DNA of 64,000 nucleotides from Wenyingzhuangia gilva (GTDB taxonomy: Bacteria > Bacteroidota > Bacteroidia > Flavobacteriales > Flavobacteriaceae). A program made the position numbers and the translations under genes. Positions 45,613 to 54,887 of this stretch are shown here, one piece after another. The notes beneath the pieces are model-generated. The model saw only the letters and a program-made list of their open reading frames with translations, was not told the DNA's origin and searched no databases. Where the stretch lies: assembly GCF_030519655.1 (NCBI RefSeq), contig NZ_JAUMIT010000006.1, positions 124,001 to 188,000 on the forward strand, read 5' to 3'. Every line of letters begins with the position of its first letter. Positions within the stretch are counted from its first letter, which is position 1.

Positions 45613-47271
45613 ATGACTAAATACTTTAAACAATTTACCACAAATCCTAAAAACGATATTTTAGCAGGGATGACTGTTTCTTTAGCGATGATTCCCGAAG
45701 TTGTTGCTTTTGCTTTTGTGGCACAAATAGATCCATTGGTTGCTTTGTCAGGAGCTTTTATTATTGGTTTGATTACGGCTGTTTTTGGAGGAAGACCTGG
45801 TTTGATTTCAGGAGCTGCTGGAGCTGTGGCAGTTATTTTTGTGCACATGATTCAAGAAGGACATACCAAAGGAATGTTGTTTGATAATCCTATAGATAAT
45901 ATGGGATATTTCTATTTGTTGGCTGCGGTTATTTTAATGGGGATTTTTCAAATATTTGCTGGAGTCTTTAAATTAGGACGTTTTGTGCGTTTAATTCCCT
46001 ACCCAGTAATGCTTGGTTTTGTAAACGGATTGGCTATTGTGATTTTTTGGGCACAGGTAAAAATGTTTACTCATAAAACTTTAGAATTTTCTGCAGATGG
46101 CGTAAAAAATTACGTTTCAGAATTTATGTCTGGAACAGAATTATATATCATGATGGGATTGGTAGGGTTAACCATGGCGATTATTTTTTTACTACCAAAG
46201 TTGACTAAAAAATTACCAGCATCTTTAACCGCTATTTTAGTGGTAACTATTATTGTTATTGTTTCAGGATTAGAGGTGTCTACTGTTGGATCTTATATTA
46301 GAGAAGGTGGTGGAGCAGGTTTAAAAGGAGAATTTCCAACACCAAACATGGAGTTATGGCAAAATTTACCTTTTAATTTAGATACGTTTACGTTTATTTT
46401 ACCTTTTGCTTTTTTAGCGGCATCTGTAGGATTGATAGAGTCTTTAATGACCATGAATTTGGTGGATGAATTGACAGATACCAGAGGAGATGGAAACCGT
46501 GAATGTATTGCACAAGGCGTTGGAAATATTACCAGTGGACTTTTAGGAGGAACTGGTGGTTGTGGAATGATTGGTCAAACTGTAATTAATATCAATGCAA
46601 AAGGTAGAGGACGTTTGTCTGGAGTCATGATGGCTTTAACTTTATTGTCTTTTATTTTATTTGCAGATAAATATATTGAACAAGTGCCTATTGCTGCTTT
46701 GGTAGGAGTAATGTTTGTGATGGTAATAGAAACTTTTGCATGGTCTAGTATTCGTATTTTAAGAAAAATACCAAGAGCCGATGCTTTTGTATTGGTAGCT
46801 GTTTCTGCCATTACCGTTGTGTTTGATTTGGCGATTGCTGTTTTTGCAGGAGTAATTATTTCAGCCTTGGTGTTTGCATGGGAAAATGCCATTAGAATTC
46901 GTGCAAGAAAAAGAATGAAAGATGGAACTTTGACTTATGAAATATGGGGGCCTTTGTTTTTTGGTTCAGTCAATGTATTTAATGAAAAGTTTGATCCTAA
47001 GAATGACCCACAATATGTGGAGATAGATTTTATAGAATCTCGTATTAGCGATCATTCAGGTTTAGAAGCAGTAAAAAATATAGTTCAAAAATATGATGAA
47101 CTTGGAAAAGAAATCAAATTAAGACACCTGAGTAAAGATTGTAAAATATTGTTAAAAACAGCAGATCCTAAATTTGCCAAAATGATTGTTGATGACATTG
47201 ACGATCCAAGATATCATTTGGTAGAAGATCCAGAAAAATTTAAAAAAGGATTGTACGATACTGTTGAGTAA
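45613..47271 (+). CDS. SulP family anion transporter with STAS domain
   Basis: 552 aa. About 11-12 membrane helices with the SulP signature near NDILAGMTVSLAMIPEVVAFAFVA and GLISGAAGAVAV, followed by a C-terminal STAS domain (about 440-545; YVEIDFIESRISDHSGLEAVKNI). SulP proteins move sulfate, bicarbonate or other anions across the inner membrane. In marine bacteria, bicarbonate or sulfate are the usual proposals. No carbonic anhydrase lies next to it, so the ion cannot be settled. Confidence 0.94.
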   Translation: MTKYFKQFTTNPKNDILAGMTVSLAMIPEVVAFAFVAQIDPLVALSGAFIIGLITAVFGGRPGLISGAAGAVAVIFVHMIQEGHTKGMLFDNPIDNMGYFYLLAAVILMGIFQIFAGVFKLGRFVRLIPYPVMLGFVNGLAIVIFWAQVKMFTHKTLEFSADGVKNYVSEFMSGTELYIMMGLVGLTMAIIFLLPKLTKKLPASLTAILVVTIIVIVSGLEVSTVGSYIREGGGAGLKGEFPTPNMELWQNLPFNLDTFTFILPFAFLAASVGLIESLMTMNLVDELTDTRGDGNRECIAQGVGNITSGLLGGTGGCGMIGQTVININAKGRGRLSGVMMALTLLSFILFADKYIEQVPIAALVGVMFVMVIETFAWSSIRILRKIPRADAFVLVAVSAITVVFDLAIAVFAGVIISALVFAWENAIRIRARKRMKDGTLTYEIWGPLFFGSVNVFNEKFDPKNDPQYVEIDFIESRISDHSGLEAVKNIVQKYDELGKEIKLRHLSKDCKILLKTADPKFAKMIVDDIDDPRYHLVEDPEKFKKGLYDTVE

Positions 47272-47299
47272 ACAATGCAGAAAACATATATTATGTAAA

Positions 47300-47336
47300 A
47301 AAGAGGTTCACTTAAAAAGTAAACCTCTTTTTCTTT
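47300..47336 (+). terminator. Rho-independent terminator of the SulP gene
   Basis: Stem GAGGTTCACTT (47303-47313) with AAGTAAACCTC (47317-47327), one mismatch, flanked by A-run and T-run. Confidence 0.85.
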
Positions 47337-47493
47337 TTATAATTAACAATTATTTTAAAAGCAAGATAGTACAGTATGGGATAATTAAATATGTTTACTT
47401 ATTTAGGCTCAGTTTTGACAGATAAATTTAGAATATATCAACTCAAGGAGTAGATCAAATCAAATAAGCAAACTTTAATTAAATATAACATTT

Positions 47494-49110
47494 ATGAACA
47501 TCATCAATACGGTTAAGAGTATAATTTTACAACTTGTTTTTTTATGTGTCTGTTTGTTGTTTTCAAATCATGTAAAAGCACAATTTCATAACATTAAAAA
47601 TGATATCTTTTGGGACACCAAAGACGGAAAACCTATTTATAGTCAGGGTGGAGGAATTTTTACATTTAAAGACCCTAGTGCTGGTGTAGAAAAATATTAT
47701 TGGTACGGTGTGCATTATAAAGGAGCTGAATTGTACAGAGAAAATCCAGCCATTACTCAAGAAAGAACTAATTTTTTAGATGTAAGTTGTTATACTTCTA
47801 CAGATTTGGTGAATTGGACCATGGAAGAACCAGTGCTTACCAGAGCAGAGATTGATGAAAATTTCCCTAGAACAGGTTGGGTAGGAAGACTAGGCGTTGC
47901 TTATGTAAAAGAGCTTAAAAAATATGCCATGTTTGTGCAACACAACGATCAGGTGCTTATTACGGTAGCAGATAAACCTACGGGACCTTTTAAATGGCAT
48001 CAGCGAATTAGCATGAAAGAAACCATTGGAACTAGTAACACAGGAGATCAAACCGTGTTTACTGATGAAGATACTGGAATCTCTTATTTGGTGTATTCTT
48101 ATGGACAAGGAAGAAATAAAATTTATATATCAGAAATAGGTGTAAAAAACGGAAAAGTTGATTTGTTAGACTGTACTCAAGTGTTTAAAGGTCGTGGAAG
48201 AGAAGGAAACTGTATGTTTAAATATCAAGGAAAATATTATTTATATGCCTCTAATTTATACGGATGGGATTCTTCTTATGCCTATTATTTAGTAGCAGAT
48301 GATATTCGTGGTCCTTATACGCCAACCAATAAAATGTTGATTACTCAAGGGAGTATGGAAGACTATGCTCATATTACGCAAACAGGATTTTTTGTAAATG
48401 TAAAAGGAAGTAAACAAGAAACTGTTGTTTATTGTGGAGACCGATGGGCAGATTTTGCAGGAAATGGATTGGGATATAATCAATGGTGTCCTTTATCTTT
48501 TGAAGGAGAAGTACCTTATTTTAACTCTTTAAATTCTTGGAAGCTTAATGAGAGTACTGGAGAATGGAAAGTAGCAAGTGATAATAATTATGTGAAAAAT
48601 CCAAGTTTTGAAGCCGATCGTAGACATATTCCAAGTCCGGTAAAACCAATTAAAGAACAATTATTGGCTTGGCATTCTAAAGTGTTAGAAGGAAATGTAA
48701 TTGTGGTAGCAGATAAAGATACTCCTGTTTTAAATTATTTTAATACAGAAGCAGATAGAAAGCATGTTATAGGAGAAAAAAGTTTAAATATTACTGATGC
48801 GATCAGTTTTAAAAGAAAGGTGTTCCAAATTATTGAGTCTAGTCCTTATGTAAAGTTAAAAGATGGTAAATATCATTTAACAGCTAAAATTAAAAGTAGC
48901 GGAACTTTTCAGAAGTTAGAAATGTATGCAGAAAGTGGTGTTGATAAAAAAACACATCCAATAAATACTCATAAGAATCAGTGGAAAACCGTTGAAATAA
49001 AAAATGTACCTGTGGTCAACGGAAAAGTAGAAATAGGTTTTGTAGTATATGGTGATGCAGAGGCTCACTGTTGGGTAGACGATGTTTCATTTGTGAATGC
49101 TCAAAATTAA
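47494..49110 (+). CDS. GH43 exo-beta-1,3-galactanase-like enzyme
   Basis: 538 aa. Signal peptide ending NHVKAQ (residue 30). The GH43 propeller (about 33-350) has WDTKDGKPIYSQGGGIF, DQTVFTDEDTG, the candidate acid Glu238 in GREGNCMFKYQGKYYL, and CGDRW (315-318). This is the pattern of exo-beta-1,3-galactanases of GH43 subfamily 24. The C-terminal beta-sandwich (about 365-538, starting NNYVKNPSFEAD) is probably a carbohydrate-binding module. Close paralogue of the left-edge gene at 1-1319. First gene of the right block; the GH115 follows by 36 bp. It likely trims beta-1,3-galactan backbones of type II arabinogalactan; the substrate is inferred. Confidence 0.87.
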   Translation: MNIINTVKSIILQLVFLCVCLLFSNHVKAQFHNIKNDIFWDTKDGKPIYSQGGGIFTFKDPSAGVEKYYWYGVHYKGAELYRENPAITQERTNFLDVSCYTSTDLVNWTMEEPVLTRAEIDENFPRTGWVGRLGVAYVKELKKYAMFVQHNDQVLITVADKPTGPFKWHQRISMKETIGTSNTGDQTVFTDEDTGISYLVYSYGQGRNKIYISEIGVKNGKVDLLDCTQVFKGRGREGNCMFKYQGKYYLYASNLYGWDSSYAYYLVADDIRGPYTPTNKMLITQGSMEDYAHITQTGFFVNVKGSKQETVVYCGDRWADFAGNGLGYNQWCPLSFEGEVPYFNSLNSWKLNESTGEWKVASDNNYVKNPSFEADRRHIPSPVKPIKEQLLAWHSKVLEGNVIVVADKDTPVLNYFNTEADRKHVIGEKSLNITDAISFKRKVFQIIESSPYVKLKDGKYHLTAKIKSSGTFQKLEMYAESGVDKKTHPINTHKNQWKTVEIKNVPVVNGKVEIGFVVYGDAEAHCWVDDVSFVNAQN

Positions 49111-49146
49111 ACGTAACAATAGAATAAAATAATTTTAAAATATTAT

Positions 49147-52038
49147 ATGAGATATTTTTTTCAGGGTTTAACATTATTAATCTTTAGTACAACTGTTATT
49201 GCGTGCGGTAGCAATACAAAATATAAGGCAACTACCGCTGGTTTTGAAATTTATAAGGATCAAAATAAAGCAGCAATTTTATACGATTCTAAAGGAGATG
49301 ATTTAGATTCTATAGTAGCTTATCTTTTGTCTGATGATATTTTTAAGGTGACGGGATATCAACCAAAAGTACATACAGATTATAAAAATGTAGAAGGGAA
49401 TGTAATTGTTATTGGATCGCTTCAATCAGAACTGATGGCCGCGTTTATCAATAAAAAAACAATCAATACTCCCTTTATAAATCAGTCAGAAAGTTATTTG
49501 TATAAAACAGTAGAAAATCCTTCTAAAAAAATAAAAAAAGCTTTTATAATTGCGGGTACCGATGCTAGAGGAACTGCTTTTGGAGTGTTCGATTTATCTA
49601 AAAAAATAGGAGTTTCTCCATGGAATTGGTGGGCTGATGTTCCTGCAAAAAAAAGTAACAAATTGGTTTTAAATCAGCCTGAGTTCTATAGTAAAGAGCC
49701 TTCTGTATCTTATAGAGGGATTTTTATTAACGATGAAGATTGGGGATTACAACCTTGGGCAAAATACAACTATGAACCAGAAACAGGAGATATAGGACCT
49801 AAAACCTATGCCAAAGTTTTTGAACTTTTATTACGTTTAAAAGCCAATACCATTTGGCCAGCCATGCATCCAAGTACCAAGGCATTTTTCCACTATCCTG
49901 GGAATAGAAAAATGGCAGAGTTGTATCATATTGCTTTAGGGTCTTCACATGCAGAGCCAATGTTACGTAATAATGTTGATGAATGGGATGAACATAAAAA
50001 TGGTCGTTTTAACTATAAAACCAATAAAGAAAATGTTTTTAAGTACTGGGAAGATAGGGTAAAAGAAGCCAAAGATATTGATGGTGTTTATACTATTGGA
50101 ATGCGTGGGGTGCACGATAGTGGTATGGAAGGTGTTAAGTCTAAAGACGAAGCTGTAGCAGTGTTAACAAATGTGATTACAGACCAAAGAGCAATGTTAA
50201 AAAAACACATCAATCCAGATGTAACAAAGGTTCCTCAAGCTTTTACTGTGTACAAAGAAGTGTTGGATTTGTACAAAAATGGATTAGAAGTTCCCGAAGA
50301 TATTACCTTGGTTTGGACGGACGATAATTACGGATATATTAGATCTTTAAGTAATGAAGAAGAACAAAAACGTGTTGGTGGAGGTGGTGTGTATTACCAT
50401 GCATCTTATTGGGGGAGACCTCATGATTATTTATGGCTAAGTAGTACCAATCCGTATTTAATTCACGAAGAAATGATGAAAGCCTACGAGTTAAATAACA
50501 AAGAAATTTGGATTCTAAACGTAGGAGATATCAAGCCAGCGGAATACAATATGCAGCTGTTTATGGATATGGCTTATGATGCTGAAAGTTTTAAAAACCC
50601 TTTAGCTGTAAAAAAACATCAAGAATCTTTTTTTAATGAAAATTTTAATGAAGAATTAGGAACTGAAATGGCAGATATCAAACAAAAATATTATCAATTA
50701 GCTTTTGAAAGAAAACCTGAGTTTATGGGATGGAGTCAAACAGAAAAAACGACCCCTATTTATAAAACAGACTATAATGCACTAAGCAATGGAGATGAGA
50801 TTCAACAACGTATTGATGCTTATATTTCTTTAGAAAAACGAGTGGATTTGGTTGAAGAAAAGTTGCCAGAAGAAATGAAAAGTGCTTTTTTTCAATTGGT
50901 AGCTTATCCGGTAAAAGGAGCAGTGAATATGAATAAAAAGTTTATGTACAAAGACAAAGCTTTAACGTATGCAGTGCAATCAAGAAAAAGTGCTTATCAA
51001 TATAAAAAAATGGCAAATCAATCTTATCAAAATATAGTAGTGCTTACCAAAAAATACAATACCATTTCTAATGGAAAATGGAATGGAATGATGGATATGA
51101 AGCCAAGGAGATTACCCGTATACGACAATCCTGAAATAGATCTTTCTACAATAAATGATAAAGCCTTGGTGGGGATTTCTGTAGAAGATACCTTAACTGT
51201 TAAAGGAGTTGATTATTTACCTACTTTTTATGCAAATGACAAAGCGACTTATTTTGTAGATGTTTTCTTAAAGAATGCTAATCATGCAGATTGGAGTATT
51301 AATCAATTACCAAAATGGTTACGTGCAAGTCAGAAAACAGGAGTTTTAAATGATCAAAAAACTGAAGATCGTATTTTGTTTTCAATAAACTGGGGAGCTT
51401 GGAAACAAGCAGGAAGTCCAAAGAATGGAGAAATAAAAATAGAGGTAGGAGAATTGAGTAAAAATATTAAGTTACTGGTGTCTGATAGTTATCAAAATAT
51501 ATCATCATCTGGTATTGTAGAGAAAAATAATTTGGCTTTGGTGTATGCAGAAAACTTTGTTGCTAATAATTCATCAAGCGATCAATCATGGAAGGTCTCT
51601 AAAGGATTAGGTCATAGTCAAGCTGTAGTACAAGTTTCTCTATTAGAAAAAACATCGAACTCTAAGTTAGAAAATGGAGCTGTTTTAACATATGAATTTT
51701 TTACAGAAACGATTACAGATGATGCTACTTTGCAGTTGGTGGCAATTCCAACACATCCTTTAACTACTGATGGAAAAGTACGTATTGGGGTACAATGGAA
51801 TGATGAACCAGTTAAAATAGTAGATTTTAAAACTTACGGAAGAAGTTCTGAATGGAAACAAAACGTATTGAGAAATAAAGCTAGAAAAAATTTAAACGTC
51901 TCTTTAAAAAAGAAAGGAAAACAGACTTTAAAAATTTATGCTATTGATACAGGGGTATTGTTAGATTATATGATGTTAAATACTAAAGAATCTAAATTTC
52001 CATATCATTTAGGAGCAGAAACGATTATAAGTCGATAA
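49147..52038 (+). CDS. GH115 alpha-glucuronidase lipoprotein
   Basis: 963 aa. Lipobox with Cys20 (TTVIAC). GH115 hallmarks: GTDARGTAFGVFDLSKKIGVSPWNWWADV, YRGIFINDEDWGLQPWA, LKANTIWPAMHPSTKAFF, the GGGGVYYHASYWGRPHDYLWLSS motif, and IWILNVGDIKPAEYNMQLF. The family removes (4-O-methyl-)glucuronic acid from xylan or from arabinogalactan. A C-terminal domain (about 840-963) is usual in the family. Next to a beta-1,3-galactanase-like GH43, so arabinogalactan is favoured over xylan. Confidence 0.95.
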   Translation: MRYFFQGLTLLIFSTTVIACGSNTKYKATTAGFEIYKDQNKAAILYDSKGDDLDSIVAYLLSDDIFKVTGYQPKVHTDYKNVEGNVIVIGSLQSELMAAFINKKTINTPFINQSESYLYKTVENPSKKIKKAFIIAGTDARGTAFGVFDLSKKIGVSPWNWWADVPAKKSNKLVLNQPEFYSKEPSVSYRGIFINDEDWGLQPWAKYNYEPETGDIGPKTYAKVFELLLRLKANTIWPAMHPSTKAFFHYPGNRKMAELYHIALGSSHAEPMLRNNVDEWDEHKNGRFNYKTNKENVFKYWEDRVKEAKDIDGVYTIGMRGVHDSGMEGVKSKDEAVAVLTNVITDQRAMLKKHINPDVTKVPQAFTVYKEVLDLYKNGLEVPEDITLVWTDDNYGYIRSLSNEEEQKRVGGGGVYYHASYWGRPHDYLWLSSTNPYLIHEEMMKAYELNNKEIWILNVGDIKPAEYNMQLFMDMAYDAESFKNPLAVKKHQESFFNENFNEELGTEMADIKQKYYQLAFERKPEFMGWSQTEKTTPIYKTDYNALSNGDEIQQRIDAYISLEKRVDLVEEKLPEEMKSAFFQLVAYPVKGAVNMNKKFMYKDKALTYAVQSRKSAYQYKKMANQSYQNIVVLTKKYNTISNGKWNGMMDMKPRRLPVYDNPEIDLSTINDKALVGISVEDTLTVKGVDYLPTFYANDKATYFVDVFLKNANHADWSINQLPKWLRASQKTGVLNDQKTEDRILFSINWGAWKQAGSPKNGEIKIEVGELSKNIKLLVSDSYQNISSSGIVEKNNLALVYAENFVANNSSSDQSWKVSKGLGHSQAVVQVSLLEKTSNSKLENGAVLTYEFFTETITDDATLQLVAIPTHPLTTDGKVRIGVQWNDEPVKIVDFKTYGRSSEWKQNVLRNKARKNLNVSLKKKGKQTLKIYAIDTGVLLDYMMLNTKESKFPYHLGAETIISR

Positions 52039-52074
52039 AAAAATCAAAATAAAAAGCTATATAAGCATTAGCAA

Positions 52075-52384
52075 ATTGTAAATATTCTATCTTGTTTATT
52101 AATACTTTCTGATAGTGGTTTTATTAACTATAGGTATAATTTAAAAAATATTAAAAATGATATTTTTCACGAAACTAAAGAAGGAAGACCAATTACGAAA
52201 GTAGCATAGGATAATGATTTAAATTACTAGGTAAAACAAGAAAAATAGCACTTGGAAAACCATTACCATTCAAAACATTCCTGTTAAAGGAGGGAAGGTA
52301 GAAATTGGTTTTTTAGTTGATGGAAAAGCCAATGCAAACGCTCAAATAGATGATGTGTCTTTGGTGAGAAGTATTCATGATTAA
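52075..52384 (+). pseudogene. Internally deleted relic of a third GH43 (exo-galactanase-like) gene
   Basis: Conceptual translation gives pieces that match, in order, the paralogue at 47494. A degenerate signal-peptide-like stretch is followed by NLKNIKNDIFHETKEGRPIT (against NIKNDIFWDTKDGKPIYS). Then comes KVA-stop-DNDLNY-stop-VK (against KVASDNNYVK). After a frame change there is NSTWKTITIQNIPVKGGKVE, then IGFLVDGKANANAQIDDVSL (against QWKTVEIKNVPVVNGKVEIGF...DDVSFV). Thus the catalytic propeller and most of the binding module are missing; two large deletions and at least two stops are visible. It sits just after the GH115. Confidence 0.8.
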
Positions 52385-52415
52385 TTAAAAATTATTCAAA
52401 TAAAACACCTTATTC

Positions 52416-53294
52416 TCAACAATGTGTTTTTTTATATTGCATTGGAGACATGCCCATTTGTTTTTTAAATACTCTAGAGAAATAATAAGGATCTTGAATT
52501 CCTACTTCTCTGCAAATTTCTTTAATGTTAAAATTGGTGAAATTTAAGTATTCACAGGATTTTTCAACTTTTAGTCGAATAAAATGCTGAATGGGAGAAT
52601 GACCTGTTTTTTGTTTAAACAATTCAGTATATCTAGAAACCGAAAGGCTTGATTGTTTTGCTAGTTGTTCTATGTTTAAGGTTTGGTTTAAGTGTTCTTT
52701 CATAAAAAGAATAGAACGTTCTATTCGGTCTTGAATATTGTTGTCTAAAGTATTTTTATAACATAGAGAACTTAACAAATCAATCAGTTTAAAATGAGTT
52801 AATTCTACTTTTTCATCGGTCAAATCACTTTCTAATAATTTGATTATTTTTTTTAAGGTTTTAATTCTGCTTTCGTCAAAAGCAATATTTATAGCAGTTT
52901 CTTTGTTTTCTGCAAAACGATGATAAAACGTTGGAGCATAGGTTCCTGTAAAATGAATCCAATAAATACTCCAAGCTTCTTTTAAATCACTTCCGTATTG
53001 ATGACCAATATTTTTAGGGATTATAAATCCAGTATTAGAGCTTAATACTATTGTTTTATGATTTATTTTAATCCACCCTTTACCTTCTAAACAATAGATG
53101 AAAATATATTCATTTATTCCATTTTTTCTAGCTCTATTATGGTGTTTTGCATAAGGAAAATAACCTATGGCAGTTGGGAAAAGGTTTCGATAAAAAGGAC
53201 TGTTTTCTATTCTATTCTTTTGATCACGAGGTAAAATCATAAAAGATTGACCTAAAAAACCTTCTTTAATTTTAGGAGTCGTTATATTGTTCAT
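52416..53294 (-). CDS. AraC family transcription regulator with cupin sensor
   Basis: 292 aa. The N-terminal cupin-like ligand-binding part (about 20-165; [33 protein letters not shown]) is joined to two HTH motifs (about 190-290; [61 protein letters not shown]). It is divergent from the sugar symporter gene, so it probably senses a monosaccharide and activates the symporter-GH operon to its right. Confidence 0.92.
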   Translation of the reverse strand: MNNITTPKIKEGFLGQSFMILPRDQKNRIENSPFYRNLFPTAIGYFPYAKHHNRARKNGINEYIFIYCLEGKGWIKINHKTIVLSSNTGFIIPKNIGHQYGSDLKEAWSIYWIHFTGTYAPTFYHRFAENKETAINIAFDESRIKTLKKIIKLLESDLTDEKVELTHFKLIDLLSSLCYKNTLDNNIQDRIERSILFMKEHLNQTLNIEQLAKQSSLSVSRYTELFKQKTGHSPIQHFIRLKVEKSCEYLNFTNFNIKEICREVGIQDPYYFSRVFKKQMGMSPMQYKKTHC

Positions 53295-53394
53295 GATAGA
53301 GTAGTATTTTTGGACTAAATTAATATATAGTAGTAATATAATCCATTCTTTTGTGATTATCCTCCATTTTTTATGTCTAATACTAAAAGTATAT

Positions 53395-53429
53395 TTGTAT
53401 TTATCTGTAATAAAGCAGTTTTATTTTTG
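53395..53429 (+). promoter_or_regulatory. Candidate promoter of the sugar symporter operon
   Basis: TATTTTTG at 53422-53429 matches the -7 pattern TAnnTTTG, 30 bp ahead of the ATG at 53460. A TTG at 53395-53397 is 24 bp upstream, one base longer than the usual range. A second TATATTTG lies at 53390-53397. The gap 53295-53459 is shared with the divergent AraC gene. Confidence 0.4.
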
Positions 53430-53459
53430 ATAAATATTAAATAAATCAATAATGGTTTT

Positions 53460-54851
53460 ATGAAAAATATAAAATTTAACAAGCGCTATATTTTGTCAAT
53501 TTCTATGGTCTCGGCTATGGGAGGTTTGCTTTTTGGTTATGATTGGGTGGTGATTGGTGGAGCGAAACCTTTTTATGAGCGTTTTTTTGATATTGCCAAC
53601 TCAGCCAATTTACAAGCATGGGCCATGAGTTCTGCTTTGATAGGGTGTATTTTAGGAGCTGTTATTTCAGGAGTTATTAGCGATAAACTAGGTAGAAAAC
53701 GTCCTTTATTATTAGCGGCTTTGTTATTTACCATTTCAGCTTTCGGAACAGGTATATCGGAGACTTATGAAATTTTTATTGTTTATAGAGTGATTGGTGG
53801 TTTGGGAATAGGATTGGCATCAGCCTTATCCCCCATGTATATTGCCGAAGTTTCTCCATCAGAGTTTAGAGGAAGATTTGTTTCTTTAAACCAAATGACG
53901 ATTGTGATTGGAATATTAGCCGCTCAGGTAGTTAATATCCTTATTGCAGAAGAGGTTCCTGTAGCAGCAACGGATGAGTTTATTCGTAATTCTTGGAATG
54001 GAACTACAGGGTGGAGATGGATGTTTTGGGCAGAATTAATTCCAGCTATTGCTTTTTTTGTTTTTACCTTTTTTGTCCCTGAAAGTCCACGTTGGTTAAT
54101 GAAAGTTGGTCAAAAAGAAAAAGCTTATCCAACTTTAAATAAAATTGGAGGAGAGGCTTATGCAAAAATAGAAATGGCAAACATTCAGGCAACTTTAAAT
54201 GATGTTGCAGAAAAAGTTGATTTTAAAGCGTTGTTTCATCCTAAATACAGAATGGTGTTGGTGGTAGGAATTGTGTTGGCTATTTTTCAACAATGGTGTG
54301 GTATTAATATCATTTTTAATTATGCCGATGAAATCTTTACAGCAGCGGGTTATGGAGTAAGTGATACCCTTTTTAATATTGTGATTACAGGAAGTGTAAA
54401 CTTAGTATTTACTTTGGTAGCGATGTTTACGGTTGATAAATGGGGGCGTAAAAAATTAATGATTTTAGGTTCTTTAGGATTGGCTATCACCTATCTTCTT
54501 TTAGGAAGTGCTTTTTATTTTGAGTTAAAAGGAGTTGCTGTATTGTCTTTAGTTGTGATTGGTATTGGTGTTTATGCTATGTCTTTAGCTCCTATTACTT
54601 GGGTGATTTTATCAGAAATATTTCCGAATAGAATTAGAGGTGCGGCCATGGCTGTTGCTACTTTTTCTTTATGGATTGCATGCTTTGTGCTTACTTATAC
54701 TTTCCCGCTTTTAAATAAAGGATTTGGGGCAGCTGGTACTTTTTGGGTGTATGCAATGATCTGTTTGTTTGGATTTTTATTTATCCGTAAAAATCTTCCA
54801 GAGACCAAAGGGAAAAGTTTAGAAGAAATAGAAAAAGAATTGGTTAAATAG
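53460..54851 (+). CDS. MFS sugar porter (sugar:H+ symporter)
   Basis: 463 aa, 12 membrane helices. Sugar porter signatures: LGRKRPLLLAALLF after helix 2, YIAEVSPSEFRGRFVSLNQ, PESPRWLMKVGQKEKA before the central loop, DKWGRKKLMILGS, and PETKGKSLEEIEKEL at the C-terminus. Similar to XylE/GalP/AraE-type transporters for xylose, galactose or arabinose. It leads the operon with DUF5107, GH35 and GH2 genes. Galactose or arabinose import would fit the neighbours. Confidence 0.93.
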   Translation: MKNIKFNKRYILSISMVSAMGGLLFGYDWVVIGGAKPFYERFFDIANSANLQAWAMSSALIGCILGAVISGVISDKLGRKRPLLLAALLFTISAFGTGISETYEIFIVYRVIGGLGIGLASALSPMYIAEVSPSEFRGRFVSLNQMTIVIGILAAQVVNILIAEEVPVAATDEFIRNSWNGTTGWRWMFWAELIPAIAFFVFTFFVPESPRWLMKVGQKEKAYPTLNKIGGEAYAKIEMANIQATLNDVAEKVDFKALFHPKYRMVLVVGIVLAIFQQWCGINIIFNYADEIFTAAGYGVSDTLFNIVITGSVNLVFTLVAMFTVDKWGRKKLMILGSLGLAITYLLLGSAFYFELKGVAVLSLVVIGIGVYAMSLAPITWVILSEIFPNRIRGAAMAVATFSLWIACFVLTYTFPLLNKGFGAAGTFWVYAMICLFGFLFIRKNLPETKGKSLEEIEKELVK

Positions 54852-54887
54852 TTATCGTTAGAATTTAGTTTTTAAATAAATAAAAAG

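Noticed and set aside
46575-46892. 105-codon minus-strand frame inside the SulP gene
   Set aside because: Ala/Thr/Lys-rich shadow of membrane-helix codons; no ribosome-binding context and full overlap with a certain gene.
52398-52432. AAAACAC...GTGTTTT hairpin between the GH43 relic and the AraC gene
   Set aside because: The stem is short (7 bp) with a long loop and overlaps the AraC stop; too weak to call as a terminator.
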